Origin: RGIG4097 sp045613765
GTDB taxonomy: Bacteria; Bacillota; Clostridia; Christensenellales; CAG-917
Direction: 5' to 3'
Length of the DNA: 64,000 nucleotides
Assembly (NCBI GenBank): GCA_045613765.1
Contig: JAZLBO010000021.1
Span: 25,187-89,186, forward strand
A model generated the notes under the pieces. It saw nothing but the letters and a program-made list of their open reading frames with translations. It was not told the DNA's origin and ran no database searches. Shown here one piece after another: positions 49,539 through 57,400 of the stretch. A program made the translations under genes and the position numbers. Within the stretch, counting starts at the first letter, position 1; each line of letters opens with the position of its first letter.

Positions 49539-50195
49539 CTAATTTTGTGGATTGGAAGGTTTTTCCGTGACGTTCTGTTTTTTGCGCCAAAACATAACCG
49601 TCCAAAGTATGTTTATGCAAAAACCTACCGCACTTGCAATAATGGTGAAATAGTACAATCCCTTATCTGTTTCGCCTCCGTTGACTGCAATCAGTGTGTT
49701 TTGCAACGTCAAAATAGAAACAACCACGTCCATAAGTTCAATGGTGGAACGGGCTCTAACAACAACACTTTCGTTGTTTTTTCTCTTTACAAATCTAATT
49801 ATTGTCATGGTGGTCTTGACAGTCACATAAAATGCAATGCCAATTGACTGCCACATGGATATAGACACTGCCCGTCTATGCAAAAGCAATAGGACTATTG
49901 GGACAATGAGCAACAAGTTTAGAGCAATCAAACACCCCTTGATAGTCTTGTTGACAATCTCCACCCGATTTTCTCTTTTTGACTTTGTTGGATAAAAGGT
50001 CAAAAACGCCTTGATAGATGCCAAGGCAAAGTAATATATGCTGATGGACTCGTGCCATATTGAACCCTGAACGGCTCCTATCACCCTATTAAACACAGCA
50101 AACAATAAAGTTGACAAAAAAGAAATAACGCAAACGATCTCATTGTGATCGTTCACGTATTTCTGTAGTTTTTCAAAATTACTTTTAGCCTTCAT
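49539..50195 (-). CDS. Multi-pass membrane protein downstream of TetR
   Basis: A 218-residue protein with about five hydrophobic segments (IVCVISFLSTLLFAVF; CLIALNLLLIVPIVLLLL; ISMWQSIGIAFYVTV; YFTIIASAVGFCINILWTVMF) and a charged C-terminus. The family is not recognised. It overlaps the end of the TetR gene by 11 bases, so it is in that operon and probably under that regulator. It may be a small-molecule permease or stress membrane protein. Confidence 0.75.
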   Translation of the reverse strand: MKAKSNFEKLQKYVNDHNEIVCVISFLSTLLFAVFNRVIGAVQGSIWHESISIYYFALASIKAFLTFYPTKSKRENRVEIVNKTIKGCLIALNLLLIVPIVLLLLHRRAVSISMWQSIGIAFYVTVKTTMTIIRFVKRKNNESVVVRARSTIELMDVVVSILTLQNTLIAVNGGETDKGLYYFTIIASAVGFCINILWTVMFWRKKQNVTEKPSNPQN

Positions 50196-50757
50196 ATCCT
50201 ATGACTTTTTTCATCAACTTGGCGATTGTTTCCACGCTATCGTTACAATCGTTTTCAATCCACTTTTGAACAATGGCAACCAAGCCGTAACTGAAGTATG
50301 CGAAGACGTATTCCTTTTCACTTTCTTCCACACCGAACTTGTCCAATATCTTGGAAAACATCTGCTCGTACCACTTTTGTGATGTGTATTGCTTTTTGAA
50401 AACATGTGGCTTCTCGTGGATGAGTTTATACACTCGCTTATTTTCTTTGATAAAGTTGAGATATGGGATCAAGTATTGGTCTTCAACAAAAAACAAACCC
50501 TTTTTATCGTTGTTTTGAAGGTCCAATTTTTCATTTGAAAATGCACCATTAAACTTTCTTCCAATCATTTCAATCGTTTCGAGGAGCAAGTCGTCCATAG
50601 TTTCGTAGTGAAGATAAAAGGTTGACCTATTTACCCCTGCTTTTTTACATATTTCCGTCACAGTGATAAACTCCCAATCCTTCTTCTCTAACAACAAAAT
50701 CAATGCTTCATCCATCAATAATGCAGTGTTAAAGTACTTGCTTTCGGATTTGGTCAT
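50185..50757 (-). CDS. TetR-family regulator
   Basis: A 190-residue regulator from ATG 50757 (MTKSESKYFNTALLMDEA) with GGGGAG in front. The HTH reads FITVTEICKKAGVNRSTFYLHYETMDDLL, followed by a C-terminal domain of the same type as the TetR at 15253 (SYGLVAIVQKWIENDC). Middle gene of a three-gene operon with two membrane proteins, which are its likely targets or partners. Confidence 0.88.
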   Translation of the reverse strand: MTKSESKYFNTALLMDEALILLLEKKDWEFITVTEICKKAGVNRSTFYLHYETMDDLLLETIEMIGRKFNGAFSNEKLDLQNNDKKGLFFVEDQYLIPYLNFIKENKRVYKLIHEKPHVFKKQYTSQKWYEQMFSKILDKFGVEESEKEYVFAYFSYGLVAIVQKWIENDCNDSVETIAKLMKKVIGYEG

Positions 50758-50776
50758 ATTTTTTTCTCCCCAAAAT

Positions 50777-51133
50777 TTATTCTTCTTCAGCAATTTCTTG
50801 TGCCAATTTTATTATGTCGTTTCCGTATTTTTTCTTGTCATTTTGAAGAAGTTTTTTATAGATAGGATAGTTGACGGAAACGCCGGCAATGCCCAACAAG
50901 CCGATTACGATACCCACTGCCATATACGTGATTGAACCATCTCCAAGGACGCCCATTGCAAAGCTCATACCCAAGCCGAGAACCAATGCAAAAACGATGC
51001 CAAATGTAAAAGCAAATATTTCTGCATTTCTTCTTGCAAGACGGTCCAATTTTTTCAACGCAACGATTTTGCTTGCTTGTTTTGGTGCATATTCACCTGC
51101 GATTTTTTCTGCTATAATTTTGTCTGTGTTCAT
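50777..51133 (-). CDS. Small two-helix membrane protein
   Basis: A 118-residue protein from ATG 51133, behind an AGGAGGTAAC. Charged N-terminus (MNTDKIIAEKIAGEYAPK), two helices (EIFAFTFGIVFALVLGLGMS; MAVGIVIGLLGIAGVSV) and a helical C-terminus. First gene of the TetR operon. The pattern resembles small proteins of Firmicutes often encoded before TetR regulators. Function unknown. Confidence 0.78.
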   Translation of the reverse strand: MNTDKIIAEKIAGEYAPKQASKIVALKKLDRLARRNAEIFAFTFGIVFALVLGLGMSFAMGVLGDGSITYMAVGIVIGLLGIAGVSVNYPIYKKLLQNDKKKYGNDIIKLAQEIAEEE

Positions 51134-51260
51134 AAATGTTACCTCCTGTTTTGACAACCATAGTTTATCACTCCAAGAGGCAAATTCAAACGACACTATC
51201 CTTTCCAAATGTTGAATTAAGACGGCGTACGCATTTTTGGATATCCTCTAATTAAGTCGG

Positions 51261-51303
51261 GATAAAAATAAGGCAAGCAACAAAACAATGCCACCTGCCT
51301 TAC
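51261..51303 (-). terminator. Terminator after gpsA
   Basis: On the minus strand AAGGCAGG pairs with CTTGCCTT (one mismatch), then ATTTTTAT. Confidence 0.75.
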
Positions 51304-51322
51304 CGTATAAGCCGTATTTATT

Positions 51323-52342
51323 TTATTCGTTTGCGTCAATGGTTTCGGGTTTCAATTCTCTTGACATCAAGTAGTCGATTGCCTTTGTCACAGGGACTCT
51401 GCCGTTGACCACTGCATCAACTGTTTCAACAATGGGCATTTCCACCCCATATTTTTCTGCAAGGAGCATTGCTGCAGGCAATGCATTAAGACCTTCAACA
51501 ACCATACCCACTTGCTTTGTGGCCTCTTCCACTGCCACTCCTTGACCAATGAGCATACCACATCTATTGTTTCTGCTGTGGATACTTGTTGCCGTGACGA
51601 TAATATCGCCAATGCCTGCAAGACCACTGAAAGTTTGTTCCTTACAGCCCATAGCGTTGCCAAGTCTGCCGATTTCTGCAATACCTCTTGTGATGAGTGC
51701 TGCCTTTGCATTATCTCCACACCCAAGACCTGTTGCAATACCTGATGCCAATGCAATGACGTTCTTCAATGCGCCACAGAGTTCAACTCCACGGATATCT
51801 GTGTTGGTATAGACACGAAGACGGCCTGTGTTGAACACCTTTTGCACCATTTCTGCCGTTTCAATATCTTCACTTGCAGAGATGATTGTTGTGGGGAGAT
51901 CTTTGACCACTTCTTCTGCGTGGGTAGGGCCAGAGAGTGCCACCAACTTGATTGTGGGATTTTTGATTTCGTCTGCAATGATTTCGCTCATTGTAAAGAG
52001 AGTTTCCTTTTCAATGCCCTTTGCAACGTCAACGATAACTTGTCCGTCACAAACGTAAGGTGCAATCTTTCTTGCAGTTGCTCTCACAAACACTGAAGGC
52101 ACTGCAAACAACAAAATATCCTTGTCCTTTGCAACTTCTGCAATATCCTTTGTATATGCCATATCTTCAGGCAATTCCACACCGGGAAGATTGGGGTGCA
52201 CTCTTGTTGATGAAAGCAAGTCTATTTCCTTTTCAATGGCAGACCAGACCACGACGTCATTGCCTGCATTGCAGAGCAACCTTGCAAGAGCAATGCCCCA
52301 AGTACCTGCACCAAGAACTCCAATTTTTGTTTTATTTGACAT
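51323..52342 (-). CDS. gpsA: NAD(P)-dependent glycerol-3-phosphate dehydrogenase
   Basis: Makes sn-glycerol-3-phosphate for phospholipid synthesis. The 339-residue protein has the Rossmann motif GVLGAGTWGIALARLL, the substrate lysine in CGALKNVIAL, LSGPTHAEEV and the C-terminal RNNRCGMLIGQG. I start at ATG 52342 because AGGTGA lies seven bases upstream; a GTG three codons earlier is inside that SD. It stands alone with its own terminator. Confidence 0.95.
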   Translation of the reverse strand: MSNKTKIGVLGAGTWGIALARLLCNAGNDVVVWSAIEKEIDLLSSTRVHPNLPGVELPEDMAYTKDIAEVAKDKDILLFAVPSVFVRATARKIAPYVCDGQVIVDVAKGIEKETLFTMSEIIADEIKNPTIKLVALSGPTHAEEVVKDLPTTIISASEDIETAEMVQKVFNTGRLRVYTNTDIRGVELCGALKNVIALASGIATGLGCGDNAKAALITRGIAEIGRLGNAMGCKEQTFSGLAGIGDIIVTATSIHSRNNRCGMLIGQGVAVEEATKQVGMVVEGLNALPAAMLLAEKYGVEMPIVETVDAVVNGRVPVTKAIDYLMSRELKPETIDANE

Positions 52343-52520
52343 ATTTTTCACCTAAAAATCGTAATGTATTTCTCGTCATATCCCATACGAGTGTGCCCGT
52401 TCGCGCACAAATTATAGATCTATTATACCACAAAAGAAAAATATGTACAACCTTTTCACACCCCAACATTTTCAAGTGAATTCCACCGCCAAAATCCCAC
52501 AATAAATCCCCACAATGCAA

Positions 52521-52556
52521 AAAAAGACAAGCAGTTTGTTTCTGCTTGTCTTTTTA
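52521..52556. terminator. Terminator after the lipoprotein gene
   Basis: AAAAAGACAAGCAG (52521-52534) pairs with CTGCTTGTCTTTTT (52542-52555). Confidence 0.92.
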
Positions 52557-52618
52557 TATAAGGGATAGTTCTTTATGAGTTATATTACAATTTCGAGATA
52601 GAATTTCAAGCACCTAAT

Positions 52619-53317
52619 TCAGTTAAATGTCTTATTATACAAATCCTTAAAACCTGAAGTGTCCACTGAAAAAAGATATGTTGAATTTACCCCGTAATCC
52701 GAATCTTCTTGTATATATATTTTTATAATTCCATTTGTCGACTTCAACAACGAAATTATTCCATTGTAATCGTCAAAACAAATAACCTTTCCATTTTTAT
52801 ACATAGTTCCGGTAAAATATTTTTTAGTACCATTGGGCAACAAAATCGTTATGTTATAATCAGTCGTAGAATATGCTTTAACCAAATTTGAACCATGTTC
52901 CCAAAGCATAATTTGGCAATCTTCAACGTCTACTCGTACATATGCGCTTAATTTCGAATTTGTTGTTGCGCTATTGCTAAAAGTGCCACTCAATGTGTCA
53001 ACTGGTGCAATAAAGGCATTATTGATCGGGTTGTTAAACTCATCAACATAATACCTTTTTTCCCATTTAGAAAAATATTCACCACATCTTGAACAAGTGC
53101 CAGAGGATGTTGTATGTCCCAAAGCACTCCCCTTTGTTTCTCCACATTTACTACATTCTTGTGGTTCAGTGCATGTCGCAGGATTGTATGTGTGCGCACA
53201 AGCAGTGCTGCTTGGATTTGTGTTTGTGTCTTCGGTCGAATCATCATTGATGATATTACATGCAACGAAACATAAACACATAATTGCACAAAGGAAAATT
53301 GATAATAATTTTTTCAT
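52619..53317 (-). CDS. Lipoprotein with zinc-ribbon-like repeats
   Basis: A 232-residue lipoprotein from ATG 53317, with TTGGAGG in front. Signal MKKLLSIFLCAIMCLCF, lipobox FVAC. The segment PATCTEPQECSKCGETKGSALGH followed by TCSRCGEYF (positions about 45-80) is a paired CxxC motif common in clostridial surface proteins, likely metal- or disulphide-stabilised. The C-terminal ~140 residues are beta-rich (TILLPNGTKKYFTG) and unrecognised. It lies behind a large structured leader (53342-53555) that ends in a terminator, so its expression probably depends on read-through. Confidence 0.78.
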   Translation of the reverse strand: MKKLLSIFLCAIMCLCFVACNIINDDSTEDTNTNPSSTACAHTYNPATCTEPQECSKCGETKGSALGHTTSSGTCSRCGEYFSKWEKRYYVDEFNNPINNAFIAPVDTLSGTFSNSATTNSKLSAYVRVDVEDCQIMLWEHGSNLVKAYSTTDYNITILLPNGTKKYFTGTMYKNGKVICFDDYNGIISLLKSTNGIIKIYIQEDSDYGVNSTYLFSVDTSGFKDLYNKTFN

Positions 53318-53340
53318 CAGTATACCTCCAAGTTGAATAA

Positions 53341-53374
53341 AATAAAAAAGTGCGCCAACCAGAGTTGACGCACT
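53341..53374 (-). terminator. Intrinsic terminator in the lipoprotein leader
   Basis: On the minus strand AGTGCGTCAA pairs with TTGGCGCACT around CTCTGG, then TTTTTTATTTTAT. It lies between a promoter and the ORF, 24 bases before the start codon. Confidence 0.85.
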
Positions 53375-53555
53375 AAAAACGCAAACTCCGATGTTGTCAC
53401 ACAAGCTTAATCAGATGAGAAAATATTTCCACATTCTAACTGCAGGACTTTGCATTTTTAACAATGTTGATTGTTAGAATGTGAAAAAAAGACAAAAGTA
53501 TCCTTTCTATTAAAAAGGAAATATTTTCGCCTATGATTATTTAACTTGTGTGACG
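53342..53555 (-). ncRNA. Large structured leader RNA (candidate riboswitch or sRNA)
   Basis: Transcript predicted from the promoter at 53562-53590. Nested perfect stems, given on the plus strand: GTCACACAAG (53396-53405) with CTTGTGTGAC (53545-53554); GAAAATATTTCC (53419-53430) with GGAAATATTTTC (53517-53528); CACATTCTAAC (53430-53440) with GTTAGAATGTG (53473-53483). Inside the last is TGCA-GGACTT-TGCA (53441-53454) and an alternative AACAAT/ATTGTT. A TCCTTT/AAAGGA hairpin can form on the other side. It ends in an intrinsic terminator before the lipoprotein SD. I do not recognise it as a known class. Confidence 0.65.
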
Positions 53556-53561
53556 CTTAAA

Positions 53562-53590
53562 ATTATAGCATATAAGCAAATATGTTGCAA
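53562..53590 (-). promoter_or_regulatory. Promoter of the structured leader
   Basis: TTGCAA (complement of 53585-53590), 17-base spacer, TATAAT (complement of 53562-53567). Predicted start near 53555, exactly at the base of the outer stem. Confidence 0.75.
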
Positions 53591-53652
53591 TATTTTTGGT
53601 ATAATTGCTTGTATAATGTTTGAAATTGATATATATTATATATAACTCAAAT

Positions 53653-53728
53653 GGGGGTGTGGCTCAGTTGGTAGAGCAATGCGTTCGCAATGCATGGGTC
53701 AGGGGTTCGAATCCCCTCATCTCCACCA
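53653..53728 (+). tRNA. tRNA-Ala (anticodon CGC)
   Basis: A 76-base cloverleaf: acceptor GGGGGTG with CATCTCC, D-arm GCTC/GAGC, anticodon stem ATGCG/TGCAT with loop TTCGCAA (anticodon CGC), T-arm AGGGG-TTCGAAT-CCCCT, discriminator A, encoded CCA at 53726-53728. Reads GCG. Acceptor and T-arm are nearly the same as tRNA-Ala(GGC) at 26662. Confidence 0.93.
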
Positions 53729-53733
53729 AAATT

Positions 53734-53759
53734 TAGAAACGGACTTTTGTCCGTTTTTT
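53734..53759 (+). terminator. Terminator of tRNA-Ala(CGC)
   Basis: AAACGGAC and GTCCGTTT around TTTT, then TTTTC. Confidence 0.88.
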
Positions 53760-53771
53760 CTTGTGTTAGTA

Positions 53772-53893
53772 TAGGGGATTTACACAACTATGTTGCAGAA
53801 CCCCCGACACGTCAGGGCTGGCATTCGCTCCTACGAGTAAACTCGCACGCTCTCTATTACGGCGCAAATGCCTACGCCCCCCTTCTTCGCCAA
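53772..53893 (+). repeat. tRNA-Ala-associated repeat, copy C
   Basis: Same family as 26311-26446 and 26489-26629, in the same orientation relative to its tRNA: GTTGCAGAACCCCCGACACG, then GGGCTGGCATTCGCTCC, a CGAGT/ACTCG hairpin in place of GTGCAAGCAC, then TATTACGGCGCAAATGCC and TACGCCCC. The 3' end reads CTTCTTCGCC, so the copy of the tRNA end is decayed. The following 53894-54054 holds only a terminator. Confidence 0.7.
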
Positions 53894-53956
53894 TAAAACA
53901 GTGAAAATCCCCCATATTTTCTTGTGTTATTTCAACCAAATCGACACTTTAACAAC

Positions 53957-53993
53957 AAAAAATCCACGTTTTAAGCGTGGATTTTGTTTTTTT
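53957..53993. terminator. Bidirectional terminator
   Basis: AAAATCCACG and CGTGGATTTT around TTTTAAG with T/A runs on both sides; serves the DUF218 gene on the minus strand. Confidence 0.85.
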
Positions 53994-54054
53994 GTGGGGT
54001 TATTGTTGTTTGTTTGGTTTGGGGATTTGTTGTGTATCGTTTCCCCGTTTAGTG

Positions 54055-54456
54055 CTATGCTCTTATGGCGTGGATTGTCTTCATGTGAGCGTGCTTTTTG
54101 AAAAGTTTGATGGGGTTGAGATACAATCTGTCAATGTGATATGCACTGCTCAAAATTGTGATTTCTGTCACTCCAAGACCTTCAAGGATAGGGCCTGTAA
54201 ACTTGGCATTTTCCCTTGTTGAGAGTGAACGATTTTCCACGATAATCTTGCTTGGGTCAACGCCGTTTGCCACAAGCCACTCGCTCATTTTGTCCCCTTC
54301 TGCCACTTTTGCAACGGGGTTGGCAACGCCACCTGTGACGATTATTGTGTCAAAGTCCTTTTCCACAACGAGCGTTTTTGTAAGACGATCAAGCATGGCA
54401 TTTGAAAAAGTGCCATCGTCGTTCATTCTGTTGCCGAGAACAACCAAAACTTTCAT
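54055..54456 (-). CDS. DUF218 / YdcF-ElyC family protein
   Basis: A 133-residue protein from ATG 54456 with AAAGGAGAAGA in front. The family motifs are VLVVLGNRMNDDG at the start, IIVTGGVA in the middle and ENRSLSTRENAKF, then ILSSAYHIDRLYL. DUF218 proteins occur in cell-envelope and peptidoglycan contexts, usually with a membrane anchor; this one is the short soluble form. It starts 16 bases after the giant surface lipoprotein gene, so it is probably in that operon. Confidence 0.85.
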   Translation of the reverse strand: MKVLVVLGNRMNDDGTFSNAMLDRLTKTLVVEKDFDTIIVTGGVANPVAKVAEGDKMSEWLVANGVDPSKIIVENRSLSTRENAKFTGPILEGLGVTEITILSSAYHIDRLYLNPIKLFKKHAHMKTIHAIRA

Positions 54457-54472
54457 AATCTTCTCCTTTCTT

Positions 54473-57400
54473 TTATGCACGCACATATTTGACTACAGTA
54501 TATTCAGTTCCGTTGACGTCAATGATTTCTGTGCCGTCTGCCACGTAGTCGGCATCGTCAAATGCGACACCGACGGGGATATAGACAGTTGCAAGTGATG
54601 TGCATTTGCCAAAGGCATAAGCACCAACATATTGGACATTGACTGTGCCTTCAACACTGACAAGTGATGAGCAACCTTCAAATGCAAGGTCACCGATTGC
54701 AATCACTGACACGGGAAGAACCACACTTTCAAGTGATGAGCAACCTCTAAAGGTTGAAGACTCAATTTCTTCGATTTGTGTATTGCTCAAATCAACTGCT
54801 TTGAGTGATGCGCAACCATAGAAAGCAGTGTGACCGATAGACATCAAATCCGTTGCCATTGTAAAGTCGATTTCATTGCCATTTGCGCCCAACTTGACAC
54901 AACCACTAAATGCTTCCTTGCCGATTGATTGGACGTTGGGGAAAGCGTTGCTGGGTGTGTAGATATCTTCTTCAACGGTATATGAACGGACTTGCAAGAG
55001 TGATGAGCAACCCATAAATGCTCTATCCCCGATTGTCTTGACTGATGCAGGGATATAGACATATTCAAGGTCGGTCTTGTTCATAAATGCTTCGTCTGCG
55101 ATTGCAACAACTTCATACTCTGCGCCTGTTTCTGCATTGTACACGCCTGCGCTTGTGAGCAATACTGTTGTGGGCACTGCGATTGTGCTATCATATCCAG
55201 ACTTAAGTCCTGTGATGACTGCCTTGCCGTCCACAATGTTGTATGTGAATTGTGCGCCGTCTGTTGACAAGATGACGTTGTATTCCACTATGCAATAGAC
55301 GTAGTTGTCAGATGTGCCGTAACGGAGTCCAACATAGTGCTTGCCGATTTCGGTTGTATTGATTTCAACTGCTTCTGCGTCTGCGAGTTTTGCTTCTGCA
55401 TCTGCAACTGAGATAAATGTTGCTTTGTTGTCAAACTTCACTGTCTTGTATGAGCCGTCTGAAAGTTCAATGATAAATGATACCTTGCTTGCCACCTTTT
55501 CAACGACTGCACTGCTTGCATTGATTGAAAGCACCATTGCGCCATTTTGTGAGATTGCAACGTTGCTGGGCTCTTTGACAGAGTATGTTGCAAGGACGGT
55601 ATAGACAGTAAGTCCGTGATAGTCAACTTCGATTTGCAACTTTTGGTTGAAACCAATGACAGGTCTATATCCATTGACTGAAACGCCTTGGTCTGTCAAA
55701 AGGATTGTGCCTTCTGTATCGTTGCCGTCATTATAGACGAACTTGATCTTGATGACGTGGCCTGCTTCGTTGAAGTTGGTTTGTGACTTGTAGAAAGTAG
55801 GCATACCTGCAACGTCAATGCCGTCCACTTCGTGATAGACTGCCATTGTGCTTTGCTTGATTGCAGGATAGACAGAATATTCAAGTGCTTCAGGGCTGAT
55901 TCCGTCAACTGTGAAGGTCATTGCCTTGTCACCGATTGTGCCGTCAAGAGCAGATTCTACGCCACCAACAATGCTACGAAGTGATGAGATGGCAAGGTCT
56001 TCTGTTCTTGCAATACTGTCACTTCTTACAACGATAACAGCATCTTTAAGGTGTGTTTTTGCAGAATTGAGCAATCCAAGGCTATCCCAAACGCTGACAA
56101 AGTCAACTTCTGCGCCATCATAGAGATATGCAGTGGGAAGACCGATTTCTGTGTTGAATTCAACGGACACTGTCACAAGCACTTCAAACATGTTGTTTGC
56201 GCTTTGATAGAGTTCCTTCCATGACTTCACTGCAAGTGAATCACTGCCACTGACTGCCTTTTCAAGTGTGTCAATGGGTTCTTCATAGAGATAAATCTTG
56301 AAGTTTTCACTGATTGCTTCGCCGTTCTTTCTTGAGAATGCGCCATCATTGAATTCAACAAAGACTGCATCTGTTGCATTGATAAATGTGAGTGCTTTGA
56401 GATTGCTTGCACCATTAAATGCATAAGATTCAATGAGTTCGAGATTTGAATCTGCAGGCACTGTGATATTTGTGATATATGAGTTGTCCAATGCATCTGT
56501 TGCGATAACTCTAACAAGAGCAGGCAACTCAACGATTGCATCTCTGCCACGTTTTGCAACAAGGATACCATTGATGACAACAAATCCGTCTTGGACAAAT
56601 GTATTTGCATCTCCGGTTTCTGCTGTAGTGTGATCTGCGCTCATCCACTTTGTTCCTGCAAATGCTTCTGCGCCAACGGAGATAATTTCGCTTGCATTTT
56701 CAAAGACGATTGTTTCAATCAAACTGCCTTGTGCAAATGCATTGGGTGCGATATATTGAACGCCTGCAGGTATTGTTGCGCTATTGCCTGTTCCGACATA
56801 GCGATAGTAAATGTTGCCTATACGGAGATATTGACTTTCGTCAATGGTTGTTTCTGCCTTGTCTTGAGGTTGTGTTGAGATGTATGCAGTTTGATTAAAT
56901 GCGTCTGCTGCAACAAACACAAGACCTGCGCCACCGTTGACGTTGACGAGATTTTCGTTCTTGTAAAATGCTTTGTCGTAGATATATGCAATACCGTCGC
57001 CAATATTGACTGTTTCAAGGGTTGTAAGGCCACTAAATGCACCGGGGGCGATTGTGTCAACTTCGCCAAGAAGTGCTGTCATTGTGTTGATGTCAATTTC
57101 ACGAACATCTTGATCGCCGACGTACTTCACAAGGACTTTGCCAAGAGTTGCAAAGTCATGGCCTGTTCTTTCTGCATAAGAGTTGATATATTCTGTGCCA
57201 CGGAAAGCGTCTTCGCCAATATACGTCAATGAAAGACCACCTTCGGGTGTGATGATTTCACGAAGGTTGGGGCAATATGCAAATGCTTGCTTGCCAATTC
57301 TTGTAAGTGATGTTGCTTGGCTCAAATCAACAGTGATGAGTGTCTTGACGTTGATGATTGCATTTTCGCCGATTTCACTGATGACGTAATCTTTGCCGTT

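Noticed and set aside
53341..53555. 6S RNA or RNase P RNA
   Set aside because: The fold is multi-branched rather than one long hairpin with a central bubble, and no RNase P conserved core (such as GAGGAAAGTCC) is present; kept as an unlikely alternative.
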